DNA from: Bacteroidetes oral taxon 274 str. F0058
GTDB taxonomy: Bacteria; Bacteroidota; Bacteroidia; Bacteroidales; Paludibacteraceae
Length of the DNA: 64,000 bases
Reading direction: 5' to 3'
NCBI GenBank assembly: GCA_000163695.1
Contig: GG774889.1
Location: 936,515-1,000,514 of the forward strand
Of this stretch, positions 24,441 to 32,685 are shown piece after piece. The first letter of the stretch is position 1. Every line of letters begins with the position of its first letter. Made by a program: the position numbers and the translations under genes. The notes under the pieces were generated by a model. It did not search any database. It was not told where the DNA came from and saw only the letters and a list, made by a program, of their open reading frames with translations.

Positions 24441-24860
24441 ATGCTTCTGCATCGAAACAAACTGTATTCTATAATACTCGTATACTGTACGGCAGGTTAC
24501 GTGTGGTTGTGGTTCGATATGTACGGTAGGCTTTCTTTACATTCCGATGTAGTGAGAGCCTGCCTTATCAAACGCCTTACGGGGCTGCCTTGCCCGTCGT
24601 GTGGCTCTACACGCTCGGTAGAGGCTATATTGGACGGCAAATATATTGAGGCAATGCTGATCAATCCTATCGGTTACGTATTGGTGGCGATTATGCTTGC
24701 TGCTCCGTTGTGGATACTGTTCGACCTTTTGACTAAACGACAGACGTTATTTGATTTTTATGGACGAATAGAGAGATGTTTCAAAAAATCGGCAGTCGTA
24801 GTCGTATTTACTTTATTAATAATATTAAATTGGATTTGGAATATAGACAAAGCCCTATGA
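24441..24860 (+). CDS. DUF2752 membrane protein
   Basis: A 139-residue inner-membrane protein with three hydrophobic segments and the DUF2752 signature LPCPSCGSTRSVEAILDGKYIEAMLINP (shortened: CPSCGSTRS at about residues 51-59, then INPIGY). The two conserved cysteines resemble a redox or metal site, but the family has no proven role. It starts immediately after the TM2 stop and overlaps the next gene by four bases (ATGA), so the three small genes are translationally coupled. TM2 plus DUF2752 pairs recur in Bacteroidota. Confidence 0.85.
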   Translation: MLLHRNKLYSIILVYCTAGYVWLWFDMYGRLSLHSDVVRACLIKRLTGLPCPSCGSTRSVEAILDGKYIEAMLINPIGYVLVAIMLAAPLWILFDLLTKRQTLFDFYGRIERCFKKSAVVVVFTLLIILNWIWNIDKAL

Positions 24861-25300
24861 CCGATAGAGAGAAGACACAAGAGATATTCGGCTCCATTGG
24901 AGAGTCCGATATGGAAGCAGCCTCCAACAGCTACCTGATGTCCGTTGTTACTGTAATAGTAGGTATGCCATTGCCGATAATCAACCTGATAACTACGCTT
25001 GTTTTCTTGTTCGCAAATAAAAGTAGAGGTTATTTTGTACGATGGCACTGTATGCAGGCATTGATGTCGCAGGTATTACTGTTTTTTATGAATATGGCAG
25101 GGGTGATATGGACTTTGATACTGATTTTCTCTGAAAACAGCCAATTCTCTAATACGTATGCGGCATATATTGTGGTAGTTGTCTTATCCAATATAGTCGA
25201 ATTTATCGCTACTGTTTATGCTGCGGTAAGGGTACGCAAAGGGATACACGTAGAGTGGTGGTTTTTTGGTAATCTGACTTCGATGATAGTAAAAAAATAG
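24857..25300 (+). CDS. DUF4870/Tic20-like membrane protein
   Basis: A 147-residue predicted membrane protein with three hydrophobic helices (about residues 25-50, 62-90 and 98-122). The start MTDREKTQEIFGS uses the ATG in the ATGA overlap with the DUF2752 gene; a longer upstream frame is spurious. The pattern LFANKSRGYFVRWHCMQALMSQVLLFF resembles the DUF4870/Tic20-like family (short motif VRWHCMQAL). The family match is by eye and moderate. It is the third of the coupled cluster, 7 bases before the M48 protease gene. Confidence 0.7.
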   Translation: MTDREKTQEIFGSIGESDMEAASNSYLMSVVTVIVGMPLPIINLITTLVFLFANKSRGYFVRWHCMQALMSQVLLFFMNMAGVIWTLILIFSENSQFSNTYAAYIVVVVLSNIVEFIATVYAAVRVRKGIHVEWWFFGNLTSMIVKK

Positions 25301-25307
25301 ACCTGTT

Positions 25308-26111
25308 ATGAGAAAAATGATTTTGCAGGGAATGGTTATGGTTCTGGCATTCTTGGGACTATGGTTCGCCCTGGAACGAATCGACTTGGAAGGACTGCTC
25401 AAAGTAAACCAGCTTACCGAACAAACCGAAGAAAAGCTCGGCGAGTTACTGAACGATGTTTTTATCAAAGAATCTCCCGAGATATATTCGCGTGATGTAG
25501 TAGAGCCGATAGACAGCATTGTGAGCAAGGTATGCAGAGCCAACTCTATCGACCGAAGCAAGATAAAAGTACACGTTCTCGAAAACTCGGAGGTAAACGC
25601 ATTTGCCTTACCTGCTGGGCATTTGGTAATATATAGCGGGCTGATAGACGATGCCGGTAGTGCCGAAGAGTTGAGCGGAGTCATCTGCCACGAGATTGCT
25701 CATATAATGGAGAAACACGTTATGAAGTCTTTGGTCAAAGAGTTGGGACTTTCGGTGTTGATTTCGGCAACAACGGGAGGAGGCTCAGACGTGGCAGGCA
25801 GAATAGCTAACGTGCTCTCTTCGACGGCATTCGACCGCAAGTTAGAGAAGGCTGCCGATATAAAAGCTGTCGGTTATCTGATGGCAGCCAATATAAATCC
25901 TGAACCATTTGCCGATTTTATGTACAGGCTTTCGGACGGAGAGGGTAGTGTACCCGAATATCTGTCGTGGGTAAGCACTCACCCCGACTCACGTGAGAGG
26001 GCAGAATACATCATAGATTACATTAAAGGCAAAGAAAAAAAGGACTATAAGCCTGTATTGCCTGCTGCCGCGTGGACAAAGATGAAAAACTATGTAAAAA
26101 GAAAGATATAA
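25308..26111 (+). CDS. M48-family membrane metalloprotease
   Basis: A 267-residue zinc protease. One N-terminal signal or anchor helix (about residues 5-22) precedes the M48 domain with H128-E129-x-x-H132 (HEIAH) and the third ligand Glu180 in EKAAD. NAFALPAGHLVIYSGLI and WVSTHPDSRERAEYI are typical of HtpX/BepA/Oma1-like peptidases. The catalytic domain is probably periplasmic, where relatives degrade misfolded envelope proteins. It follows three small membrane-protein genes, which may be partners or substrates; this link is inference. Confidence 0.9.
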   Translation: MRKMILQGMVMVLAFLGLWFALERIDLEGLLKVNQLTEQTEEKLGELLNDVFIKESPEIYSRDVVEPIDSIVSKVCRANSIDRSKIKVHVLENSEVNAFALPAGHLVIYSGLIDDAGSAEELSGVICHEIAHIMEKHVMKSLVKELGLSVLISATTGGGSDVAGRIANVLSSTAFDRKLEKAADIKAVGYLMAANINPEPFADFMYRLSDGEGSVPEYLSWVSTHPDSRERAEYIIDYIKGKEKKDYKPVLPAAAWTKMKNYVKRKI

Positions 26112-26256
26112 ATAAATGTAATCAAAACAGTGTGTTTGATATAAAATATTTATGAAATAAATTCGTGATTTGAACGTTTAACTAATAATCTTACAAAAAG
26201 GCAATAAACTTAATAAACATAAAACAGATTTTGATGTAATTTTTTATAGTGATTAT
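26112..26256 (+). other. Spacer between the M48 gene and the candidate RNA
   Basis: AT-rich sequence without a supportable gene. It holds a small inverted repeat, ATCAAA-ACAGTGTG-TTTGAT, just after the M48 stop, without a T-run, and a TTTTG near 26229-26233 that might belong to the RNA promoter. Confidence 0.5.
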
Positions 26257-26383
26257 CGGAGCTGGGTCTTTGGCAATAATGTGAATACCAATGCACAAAA
26301 AAACATTATGCTTTCTAAATCGAGGTTTCCCTTGAATACCAATTTAAATTAATACCTCGACGAAGACCCGGCTCCGGTTTTTT
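26257..26383 (+). ncRNA. Candidate structured small RNA with twin motif-bearing loops
   Basis: About 125 bases that fold as a three-way junction. A 14-bp closing stem pairs 26257-26270 (CGGAGCTGGGTCTT) with 26363-26376 (one G-U) and is followed by a T-run, so it also serves as a terminator. Inside are hairpin A (26273-26281 with 26304-26311, one bulge) and hairpin B (TCGAGGT 26320-26326 with ACCTCGA 26354-26360). Both loops contain the same 11 bases, TGAATACCAAT. It stands alone between two convergent genes, so it is not a leader. It does not look like 6S, 4.5S, tmRNA or RNase P RNA. A consensus promoter was not found. The T-run supports the plus strand. Confidence 0.6.
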
Positions 26384-26612
26384 ATATCCGCTTGTGTGCA
26401 CGACTTTTTAGTAAAAAAACAGGGGATTTTTATCCTGAATTTACGTATGTTTTTTCGGAAAAATGTAGAATGCTTTTTTACAACATCTAATCCGATTTGT
26501 TGCTCAATTGATTTATGTACACAAAAAAATGACCCCCCGGACAGAAAAGACGATTACGTGTTCGGGTGATATTTTATTAGGTGGATTGTGCTGCCTCTTG
26601 GTATACAGTGGT
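26384..26612. other. Intergenic region downstream of the candidate RNA
   Basis: No gene is visible. GACCCCCCGGAC near 26531-26542 and GTTCGGGTGAT near 26560-26570 make an imperfect GC-rich stem which, on the minus strand, is followed by a T-run (A-run 26523-26529). It is a plausible but weak terminator for the minus-strand gene ending at 26613. Confidence 0.45.
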
Positions 26613-27215
26613 TTAGAAGTCGATGCCTAAATTGATGTTTACCGCTCCAAATCCCGAAAAACTGCTGTTTACATATAGCGGAACGCCGACACCGAGGTTT
26701 ATACCGAAGTTTCTGCACAGACCAAGACGAACGCCAACAGAGGGATTTATCTTTAATGTATTGAACGGTATGATATATCCTACTTTTAGGTCTACGACAG
26801 GTGTTATCTGTTTTGTCACAGGCGTCAGTCGGAAGTTGGCGAAAGGATAAAGAAAAGGGAATGTCATAATATCCGCAGACCACGATGAATTTTGCGGAGC
26901 ATCGACTGTTACGGGCATAAAAGCAAGACCTATCCCCAAGAACGTTTTGGGCGAAAACTGATAACCGTGCGAGGTGGATAGACCGCAGAAAAACATCGGT
27001 TGTATTACGTCCATATCTGCAAAAAGCTCTACATTACCCTTGTAACCCTTTTGCGGAGTCTTCCTTATCGTAGGTGTTTGCTCCGAAGATACGTTCTGAT
27101 AGTCTTGTTGAGTTTGGTTTTCGATGCTTTGGGGCATCTCATTTTGGTTGTCTTGTTGTGCTACGATTGTTGCCGAAAAAGTCAGTAGCAACGATAATAA
27201 TAATGCGTGTTTCAT
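26613..27215 (-). CDS. Predicted outer-membrane beta-barrel protein
   Basis: A 200-residue exported protein. The ATG at 27215 gives a good signal peptide (MKHALLLSLLLTFSATIVAQ). A Gln/Asn-rich linker (about residues 20-50) is followed by alternating hydrophobic stretches ending in NINLGIDF, whose terminal aromatic residue suits a small outer-membrane barrel. No family is recognised. It has its own consensus promoter overlapping the end of recX, so it need not depend on recX transcription. Confidence 0.65.
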   Translation of the reverse strand: MKHALLLSLLLTFSATIVAQQDNQNEMPQSIENQTQQDYQNVSSEQTPTIRKTPQKGYKGNVELFADMDVIQPMFFCGLSTSHGYQFSPKTFLGIGLAFMPVTVDAPQNSSWSADIMTFPFLYPFANFRLTPVTKQITPVVDLKVGYIIPFNTLKINPSVGVRLGLCRNFGINLGVGVPLYVNSSFSGFGAVNINLGIDF

Positions 27216-27251
27216 TGTCTTTTTATTAGTTTTTGTTCGAAAAATTTGTTT

Positions 27252-27283
27252 CAAAATTATAAAAAATTTTTCAAATTGACAAA
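27252..27283 (-). promoter_or_regulatory. Promoter of the outer-membrane protein gene
   Basis: On the minus strand TTTG (plus 27280-27283), a 20-base spacer and TAATTTTG (plus 27252-27259) fit the consensus. It lies immediately after the recX stop at 27286. Confidence 0.75.
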
Positions 27284-27285
27284 CT

Positions 27286-27750
27286 TCAAATATTTTTCGA
27301 TAGTTCTTTTAGAGCTTCGTGGGCTACGCTGCTCTCGAATCCTCGTGAGGCGGCAAAGTTGTACAGCTTGGCTTGTAGTTGTCGGCGGTCGTCTGTTTTT
27401 ATAGACCTCTTTTTGGCGGCAAGCAATTCTGTGAGTACCGATAAATATTCGTCGTAGTCGATACAGTCGTCGATTGCTTGATTTACGACGTCGGCAGATA
27501 TACCTTTCTGTCTCAGCATAAAGGCTATTTTGGTCTTTCCCCACCGATTAAATCGGAATTTATCTTTTACAAAAGCATTGCAGTAGCGTTCTTCGTCGAT
27601 AAAGCCCTCTGTAATAAGATGTTCTATTATCTTATCCGTGTCCGAAGAGCCGGTGCCCCATTTTTGCAGTTTGTCGCGTACTTCTTGCTCGCACTTTTCG
27701 CTTGAGGCACAGAATGTTGCGGCTTTGTTCAGAGCAATGTCGTAATTCAT
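27286..27750 (-). CDS. recX: RecX-family regulatory protein
   Basis: A 154-residue RecX-like protein, which in other bacteria modulates RecA filaments. Conserved text includes CEQEVRDKLQKWG, a helical repeat with GFIDEERYCNAFVKDKFRFNRWGKTKIAFMLRQKGIS (shortened: FIDEERYCNAFV and RWGKTKI), and a C-terminal repeat ending RGFESSVAHEAL. It begins 2 bases after prmC ends and is surely co-transcribed with it. recA is not nearby. Confidence 0.9.
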   Translation of the reverse strand: MNYDIALNKAATFCASSEKCEQEVRDKLQKWGTGSSDTDKIIEHLITEGFIDEERYCNAFVKDKFRFNRWGKTKIAFMLRQKGISADVVNQAIDDCIDYDEYLSVLTELLAAKKRSIKTDDRRQLQAKLYNFAASRGFESSVAHEALKELSKNI

Positions 27751-27752
27751 TG

Positions 27753-28604
27753 TTATGTAGTCAGTTGTGTTTTACATTTTATAAATCTGTCGTTGCCTGA
27801 GATGTCTTTTTTCGGTACAATATCCACAAATCCCATCGATGCGAGCAAATCGACCGTTTCTTTACCGAATTTTCTGTTTATCTCGAAGAAAAGCATACCG
27901 CCGTCTACAAGGTTTTTTCGTGCGAAACGAGCTATCGTACGGTAAAAAATCAGCGGGTCTTCATCGTCGACAAATAGGGCGAGTGAGGGTTCGTAGTCGA
28001 GTACGTTGGGCATCATATCGATTTTCTCGTTCAGAGTAACGTACGGAGGGTTGGCTACGATGAGGTCGAATTTCTGCCACAGAGAGTCGGTTGCCATTAT
28101 GTCTTTTTGGTAAAATACTATGTCGAGTCGTTGATTTAGAGCATTTTCTCTTGCAAGACCAATAGCTTCTGAGGATATGTCCAACGCAGATACTTTCGCC
28201 TCTTTCAGATATTTAGCCAGACATACGGCGATACAGCCACTTCCGGTGCAGATGTCGATTACGTTTTTGGCGGTGCTACACTCTTGCAATATCCAATCTA
28301 CCAGCTCTTCCGTCTCGGGACGCGGTATGAGAGCACGTCGGTCGGTTCGGAGAGTGAGTCCGTAAAAGTCGGTGTAGCCGATGATATATTGTATCGGTTC
28401 GTAGCGTTTTAGGCGTTCCAGAGCGTCGTCGATACGTCCGTTTTGCTCGTCGGAGAGGTATATTTTGTCAGAGATAAGCCGCTTTGTGGTGTTCAGTCCA
28501 CATATTTTATCCAATAGCAGAGAAACAAAACTTTCCACCTCGTTTTTGTCGTACAAGGCAGAAAGTTCTGATTTTATTCTGTTTATAATACCTGTCTCGG
28601 ACAC
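27753..28604 (-). CDS. prmC: Peptide chain release factor N5-glutamine methyltransferase
   Basis: A 283-residue SAM-dependent enzyme that methylates the GGQ glutamine of release factors. An N-terminal helical domain (about residues 1-90) is followed by the linker PRPETEELVDW, the SAM motif DICTGSGCIAVCLA (about 117-130) and the catalytic NPPY at 185-188. Length and motifs are complete. It lies between dnaN and recX on the minus strand, 31 bases after dnaN. Confidence 0.95.
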   Translation of the reverse strand: MSETGIINRIKSELSALYDKNEVESFVSLLLDKICGLNTTKRLISDKIYLSDEQNGRIDDALERLKRYEPIQYIIGYTDFYGLTLRTDRRALIPRPETEELVDWILQECSTAKNVIDICTGSGCIAVCLAKYLKEAKVSALDISSEAIGLARENALNQRLDIVFYQKDIMATDSLWQKFDLIVANPPYVTLNEKIDMMPNVLDYEPSLALFVDDEDPLIFYRTIARFARKNLVDGGMLFFEINRKFGKETVDLLASMGFVDIVPKKDISGNDRFIKCKTQLTT

Positions 28605-28635
28605 TTTTGTCGTAATCGAAAAATACTTTTGCGAT

Positions 28636-29769
28636 TTAGTTCAAAAACATCGGCATAAGCAACATCAGCAAATCTTGGTCGGGGTCGTTCTCGAAAGGAA
28701 CGATGATACCTGCTTTCGAAGCATCGGCGAGTTCTATGACTATCTGGTTGTCCTGCATATTGGATAAAATCTCTTCGAGCAGAGCCGCCTTGAAGCCAAT
28801 CTCCATCGGCTGGTCGGAGTATTGGCATACGATTATCTCTTTTGCCGAAGTAGAGAAGTCTATGTCTTGCGTCGATACCTCTATTTTGTTTTCGCTTATG
28901 TTGAATATTATCAATCCCGTACCTTGGCTCGAGAATACTTTCACGCGTTTGATGGCGCTCAGCAACGACTGACGGTCTACTATTGCCTTGAAAGGATTTT
29001 TCTGAATTACTGCGTTGTAGTTCGGGTATTTTCCCTCTATTCGTCGGCAAATCATCTCATATTCGGGCATACGGAACGATATGTTCTTGTCGTCGAAACT
29101 TATTTCGATAAGCTCATCGGTGCGTACTAAAATATTTTTCAGTGTCAGAGCCGGCTTCTTGGGCAATATAAAAGAGTTTTCGAACCCGATGTTGATGTTA
29201 GACATATTGTACTTTACCAATTTGTGGGCATCGGTAGCCACAAACGTTATGTTGTTGTCGAACATATCGAACAGTACACCCGTCATTGTCGGGCGAGAGT
29301 CTTCTTCGGCAGTAGCAAACACTGTGCGGCTGATACCGTTCAGAAGTAGTTCGCTTGTGATTTTCAGTGATTTATATTCCGTATCGAGCTCTTTGGGACG
29401 TGGGAAGTCCTCGCCGTTTTGCCCTACGCCTATGCCGAGGAAGTCGCTTTTGTAACTGCCGCTTTCGTTTTGCAGGTCTATTTTGAAAGTTTCTTCGTCT
29501 ATGCTGATACTCAATATCTGTTCGGGCAACTCTTTGAGTATCTCCATTATTTTCGGAGGCATAGCAAATATTATGCTGCCAGGGCAATTTTCGAGATTGA
29601 TAGCGGTCGAAAGAGTTGTTTCCAAGTCGGTAGCCACTATTGTGAGTACGTTGTTTTCTATCTTAAACAGAAAATTTTCGGCTATTGGTATAGGAGTCTT
29701 TGAGTTGATAACTTTTTGTACAATTGCAAGCTTATTGTACAATTCGTTCCTTGATATCGATAAATTCAT
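28636..29769 (-). CDS. dnaN: DNA polymerase III beta subunit (sliding clamp)
   Basis: A 377-residue processivity clamp with three repeated clamp domains. It begins MNLSISRNELYNKLAIVQKVI and ends DLLMLLMPMFLN, with the conserved C-terminal PM region near the hydrophobic partner-binding pocket, and ATDAHKLV in the central domain. dnaA is not adjacent, so this is not the classic dnaA-dnaN origin arrangement. A good promoter lies about 55-85 bases upstream. Confidence 0.97.
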   Translation of the reverse strand: MNLSISRNELYNKLAIVQKVINSKTPIPIAENFLFKIENNVLTIVATDLETTLSTAINLENCPGSIIFAMPPKIMEILKELPEQILSISIDEETFKIDLQNESGSYKSDFLGIGVGQNGEDFPRPKELDTEYKSLKITSELLLNGISRTVFATAEEDSRPTMTGVLFDMFDNNITFVATDAHKLVKYNMSNINIGFENSFILPKKPALTLKNILVRTDELIEISFDDKNISFRMPEYEMICRRIEGKYPNYNAVIQKNPFKAIVDRQSLLSAIKRVKVFSSQGTGLIIFNISENKIEVSTQDIDFSTSAKEIIVCQYSDQPMEIGFKAALLEEILSNMQDNQIVIELADASKAGIIVPFENDPDQDLLMLLMPMFLN

Positions 29770-29822
29770 AATCTTGATATTTAATTAATTACTATTATTT
29801 CTGTCTTTATGCTTTATACTTT

Positions 29823-29854
29823 GCAAAGTTAAGAAAAAAAGTAACTGTACCAAT
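29823..29854 (-). promoter_or_regulatory. Promoter of dnaN
   Basis: On the minus strand ATTG (plus 29851-29854), a 19-base spacer and TAACTTTGC (plus 29823-29831). Only the first base of the -33 box departs from TTTG. Confidence 0.75.
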
Positions 29855-29903
29855 TTTTAATTTCCAAAAAAACGAAACTTACAGATGCGTGTCTCCTACA
29901 AAA

Positions 29904-31331
29904 TCATATACGAACTGCCTCTTGCTCTTGCAGTACATATTTGTCTTTTACTTCGGGGATTATGATATTGCGAAAACCGCTCTCTTGCAGGTGTTGTTTG
30001 TATTGTAGCTGTGTTTGGTATTCGCCGTGTACGAGGAATATATTTTTTATCTTGTCTGGGTCTTGGCAGCGTAGATATTTTATCATTTCGCGATAATCGC
30101 CGTGTCCCGAGAAGGCTTCGATACTCTTTATATCGGCTCTGACAGCAATCTGGTTGCCGAAGATGGATATATGCCGCAGCCCTTTCTCCTGTATCCTTGC
30201 TCCGAGCGTCGTCGGCGAACAGTAACCGACTATAAGGATAGTATTCTGAGGCTTCATTATATTGTTGGCAACGTGGTGTTTGACTCTGCCTGCTTCCAAC
30301 ATCCCCGAGGCGGAGATGATGATACACGGTTTGCGATATTTGTTGAGGGCTTTGCTCTTTTCGACATCGCGTATGTAGGTAACGTTATTGAAACTGAACG
30401 GGTCGTCGTCGTAGAGCATAGTGCGTCTTACGTTGTCGTTGAGGTACTCGGTGTGTGCCAGAAATACGCCTGTGGCGTTGATAGCGAGCGGACTGTCTAC
30501 AAATACTTTTATCGACGGCAACTTATGCTCGTTGTACAGTTGGTTCAGTACATAGAGTATCTCTTGGCATCGTCCTACGGCAAACGACGGAATGATAAGT
30601 TTTCCACGTTTTTCGACACAGGTGTTGTAGACCGTCTGCAAAAGTAGGTTTTGGGCGTCTTCTTCGGGTTCGTGTATGCGACTGCCGTAGGTAGACTCCG
30701 TGATGAGGTAATCGCACTGCGGGAAATTTTCGGGTGTCGGCAGCAGATAGCTGTGTTGTCGTCCGATATCGCCCGTATAGGCAATGCGGGTGATTTTGCC
30801 GTTCTCTTTTATCTCCAAATATGTACAGGCAGCTCCAAGCATATGTCCTGTGGTGTAGAAGCAGACAGCGATATTGTCGTTGATATAAAACTTATGATTG
30901 AATTCGCTGGTAATAAACAATCCCATACATTTTCGTGCATCTTCTTCGGTGTATAGCGGCGAGGCGGTCTGTAGACGTTGCTGTATAGCTTTTTTGTTGT
31001 ATCTGCTTGTATCCGACTCTTGAATGAAGGCGCTGTCTATCAGCATATATTGACACAAACTTCGAGTGGCGGAAGTGCTTATGATAGAGCCTCTGAAACC
31101 AAGTTTGTAGATGTACGGCACGAGTCCCGAATGGTCGATGTGTGCGTGCGATAGTATGAGAAAGTCTATCTCTTTGGGGTCGAAGCCCAAATTGCGGTTT
31201 AGCTCGTCGGTCTCCAAGCCCTTGCCCTGATACATTCCGCAGTCGAGCAATATACGTTTGCCCCCTTTGGTGGTTATCAGAAATTTACTCCCTGTTACCT
31301 CGCGGGTAGCTCCAAGAAATTCTATTTGCAT
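29904..31331 (-). CDS. MBL-fold beta-CASP RNA metallo-hydrolase
   Basis: A 475-residue metallo-beta-lactamase protein of the beta-CASP group, which includes RNase J and CPSF-73-like nucleases. The zinc motif is SHAHIDHSG (H62, H64, D66, H67), followed by the metal-site motifs GHMLGAA and TGDIG. TESTYG, VDSPLA (motif A region), SASGML and the C-terminal SGHGDY/VHGE motifs complete the set. It is probably a cytoplasmic RNA-processing nuclease; the exact substrate is not known. It lacks the C-terminal domain of RNase J. It is divergent from the N-acyltransferase gene. Confidence 0.92.
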   Translation of the reverse strand: MQIEFLGATREVTGSKFLITTKGGKRILLDCGMYQGKGLETDELNRNLGFDPKEIDFLILSHAHIDHSGLVPYIYKLGFRGSIISTSATRSLCQYMLIDSAFIQESDTSRYNKKAIQQRLQTASPLYTEEDARKCMGLFITSEFNHKFYINDNIAVCFYTTGHMLGAACTYLEIKENGKITRIAYTGDIGRQHSYLLPTPENFPQCDYLITESTYGSRIHEPEEDAQNLLLQTVYNTCVEKRGKLIIPSFAVGRCQEILYVLNQLYNEHKLPSIKVFVDSPLAINATGVFLAHTEYLNDNVRRTMLYDDDPFSFNNVTYIRDVEKSKALNKYRKPCIIISASGMLEAGRVKHHVANNIMKPQNTILIVGYCSPTTLGARIQEKGLRHISIFGNQIAVRADIKSIEAFSGHGDYREMIKYLRCQDPDKIKNIFLVHGEYQTQLQYKQHLQESGFRNIIIPEVKDKYVLQEQEAVRI

Positions 31332-31377
31332 TATTTATTTGATTTTTAAATAATTATGTTTGTTTTAGATGTCGAAT

Positions 31378-31386
31378 GCAAAATTA
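31378..31386 (-). promoter_or_regulatory. -7 box of the beta-CASP hydrolase gene
   Basis: TAATTTTGC on the minus strand, about 47 bases before the ATG at 31331. No clear -33 box. Confidence 0.5.
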
Positions 31387-31489
31387 ATAAATTTAATTTG
31401 TATCGGTGTTACTTTGTTGGAGCAGATAGGTTTCTTGGTGATAAAAACTCTCGTCTTGTGTGTCGATTTCATTATCCGAAAAAAATTAG

Positions 31490-31497
31490 TACCTTTG
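31490..31497 (+). promoter_or_regulatory. -7 box of the N-acyltransferase gene
   Basis: TACCTTTG with a TTTC at 31467-31470, 19 bases upstream. The ATG at 31573 follows; the longer frame from 31369 runs through this promoter and is rejected. Confidence 0.65.
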
Positions 31498-31572
31498 TTA
31501 CTCGTAAAAAACTTATGTTTCGTAGTTAAACAAAAGAAATACAACCAACAAAAAATACAACTCGGTTCTAAT

Positions 31573-32547
31573 ATGACAAGACTAATCGCTGCTGTGTCTC
31601 CACGCCTCATTACCGACGAGCTCGAGGGTAAACTGCTGTGTAATACGCAGAAAGCACACAATCAGATTTATATCGTCAATGCTCACAACGCTCCCAATAC
31701 TATGCGTGAGATAGGCAGGCTGCGGGAACTGTCGTTCAGGAGGGGCGGCGGCGGCAGTGGTAAGTCGTACGACTTGGACGAATACGATTCTCTGGAAAAA
31801 CCTTTCGAACAACTTATCGTCTGGAATCCCGACCGTCGGGAGATTATCGGCGGTTATCGCTTTCTGTTGGGACGCAATGCCACATTCGACGACCGAGGTA
31901 AGCCCGTTACTCCGATGAGCCATATTTTCGACTGTTCGCAACTATTTATAGACAAATATCTGCCATACACCATAGAGCTTGGCAGAGCTTTCGTACAGCC
32001 CAAATACCAATCTTACCGAGGCGGGCTCAAGAGCCTGTATTCGCTCGACAATCTGTGGGACGGTATCGGAGCAATGATAGGCAACTACGAAGATGTGAGG
32101 TATATGGTGGGCAAAGTTACGATATATCCGCAGATGCAGATAGAGGCACGTTATGCGATAATATATTTTCTCAATCACTTTTTTGCCGATGAAGAGAAAC
32201 TCTTTTTGCCTATAAACGAAGAGATTGTGCCCGACAATTTTTGTCATTTTTTTGAAAAAATGTTCTCTGCCGACACGCTAAAAGAAAACTTCAAAATACT
32301 GCTCGAGTACCTTGGTGAACGCAACGAAAGGATTCCCGCGCTGATAAAAGCATACATAGAATTGGCAAGCACTATGAAGAGCTTCGGCACCTGTTTTGAC
32401 AACGAGTTCGGTAATATCTACGACACAGGCATAATGATTGCTATCGACGATATTTACAGTAGCAAAAAAGAGCGATATTTATCGTATTATCTGCAAAAAA
32501 TAGCTGCCAAAGCCGATATGCTTCTTAATAAAAATAAGGTTATTTAG
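31573..32547 (+). CDS. GNAT-family N-acyltransferase (OlsB/GlsB-like)
   Basis: A 324-residue acyltransferase of the 'hemolysin'/OlsB type. Recognisable parts are REIGRLRELSFRRGGGGSGK, FEQLIVWNPDRREIIGGYRFLLG, YTIELGRAFVQPKYQ and SLYSLDNLWDGIGAMI. In Bacteroides a homologue (GlsB) N-acylates glycine in the first step of glycine-lipid (lipid 654/430) synthesis; OlsB does the same for ornithine. The partner O-acyltransferase (GlsA-type) is not adjacent. The glycine-lipid assignment is inferred from the phylum. The start follows the promoter. Confidence 0.8.
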   Translation: MTRLIAAVSPRLITDELEGKLLCNTQKAHNQIYIVNAHNAPNTMREIGRLRELSFRRGGGGSGKSYDLDEYDSLEKPFEQLIVWNPDRREIIGGYRFLLGRNATFDDRGKPVTPMSHIFDCSQLFIDKYLPYTIELGRAFVQPKYQSYRGGLKSLYSLDNLWDGIGAMIGNYEDVRYMVGKVTIYPQMQIEARYAIIYFLNHFFADEEKLFLPINEEIVPDNFCHFFEKMFSADTLKENFKILLEYLGERNERIPALIKAYIELASTMKSFGTCFDNEFGNIYDTGIMIAIDDIYSSKKERYLSYYLQKIAAKADMLLNKNKVI

Positions 32548-32610
32548 AGGTCAACCGAGAGTGTGTTGTCGTTGGTTGCGGAGAATCGATACGACTTGAG
32601 AACTATTTTG

Positions 32611-32619
32611 TAACTTTGC
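32611..32619 (+). promoter_or_regulatory. -7 box of the coaC-coaB unit
   Basis: TAACTTTGC, 66 bases before the coaC ATG. No clear -33 box. Confidence 0.55.
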
Positions 32620-32685
32620 ACTCCCAAAAACGATTTATGACGGAGTCTAAGTCGACGTTAATTCATTTAAAAAAAATACAGAGAT

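Noticed and set aside
26257..26383. Reading the intergenic structured element as a riboswitch or 6S RNA
   Set aside because: No gene lies downstream on the same strand, so it is not a leader; it lacks the long hairpin with a central bubble of 6S RNA and is too short for tmRNA or RNase P RNA.
28636..29854. dnaN as a sign of the replication origin
   Set aside because: No dnaA, DnaA-box cluster or gyrB lies next to it; the neighbours are prmC and a metallo-hydrolase.
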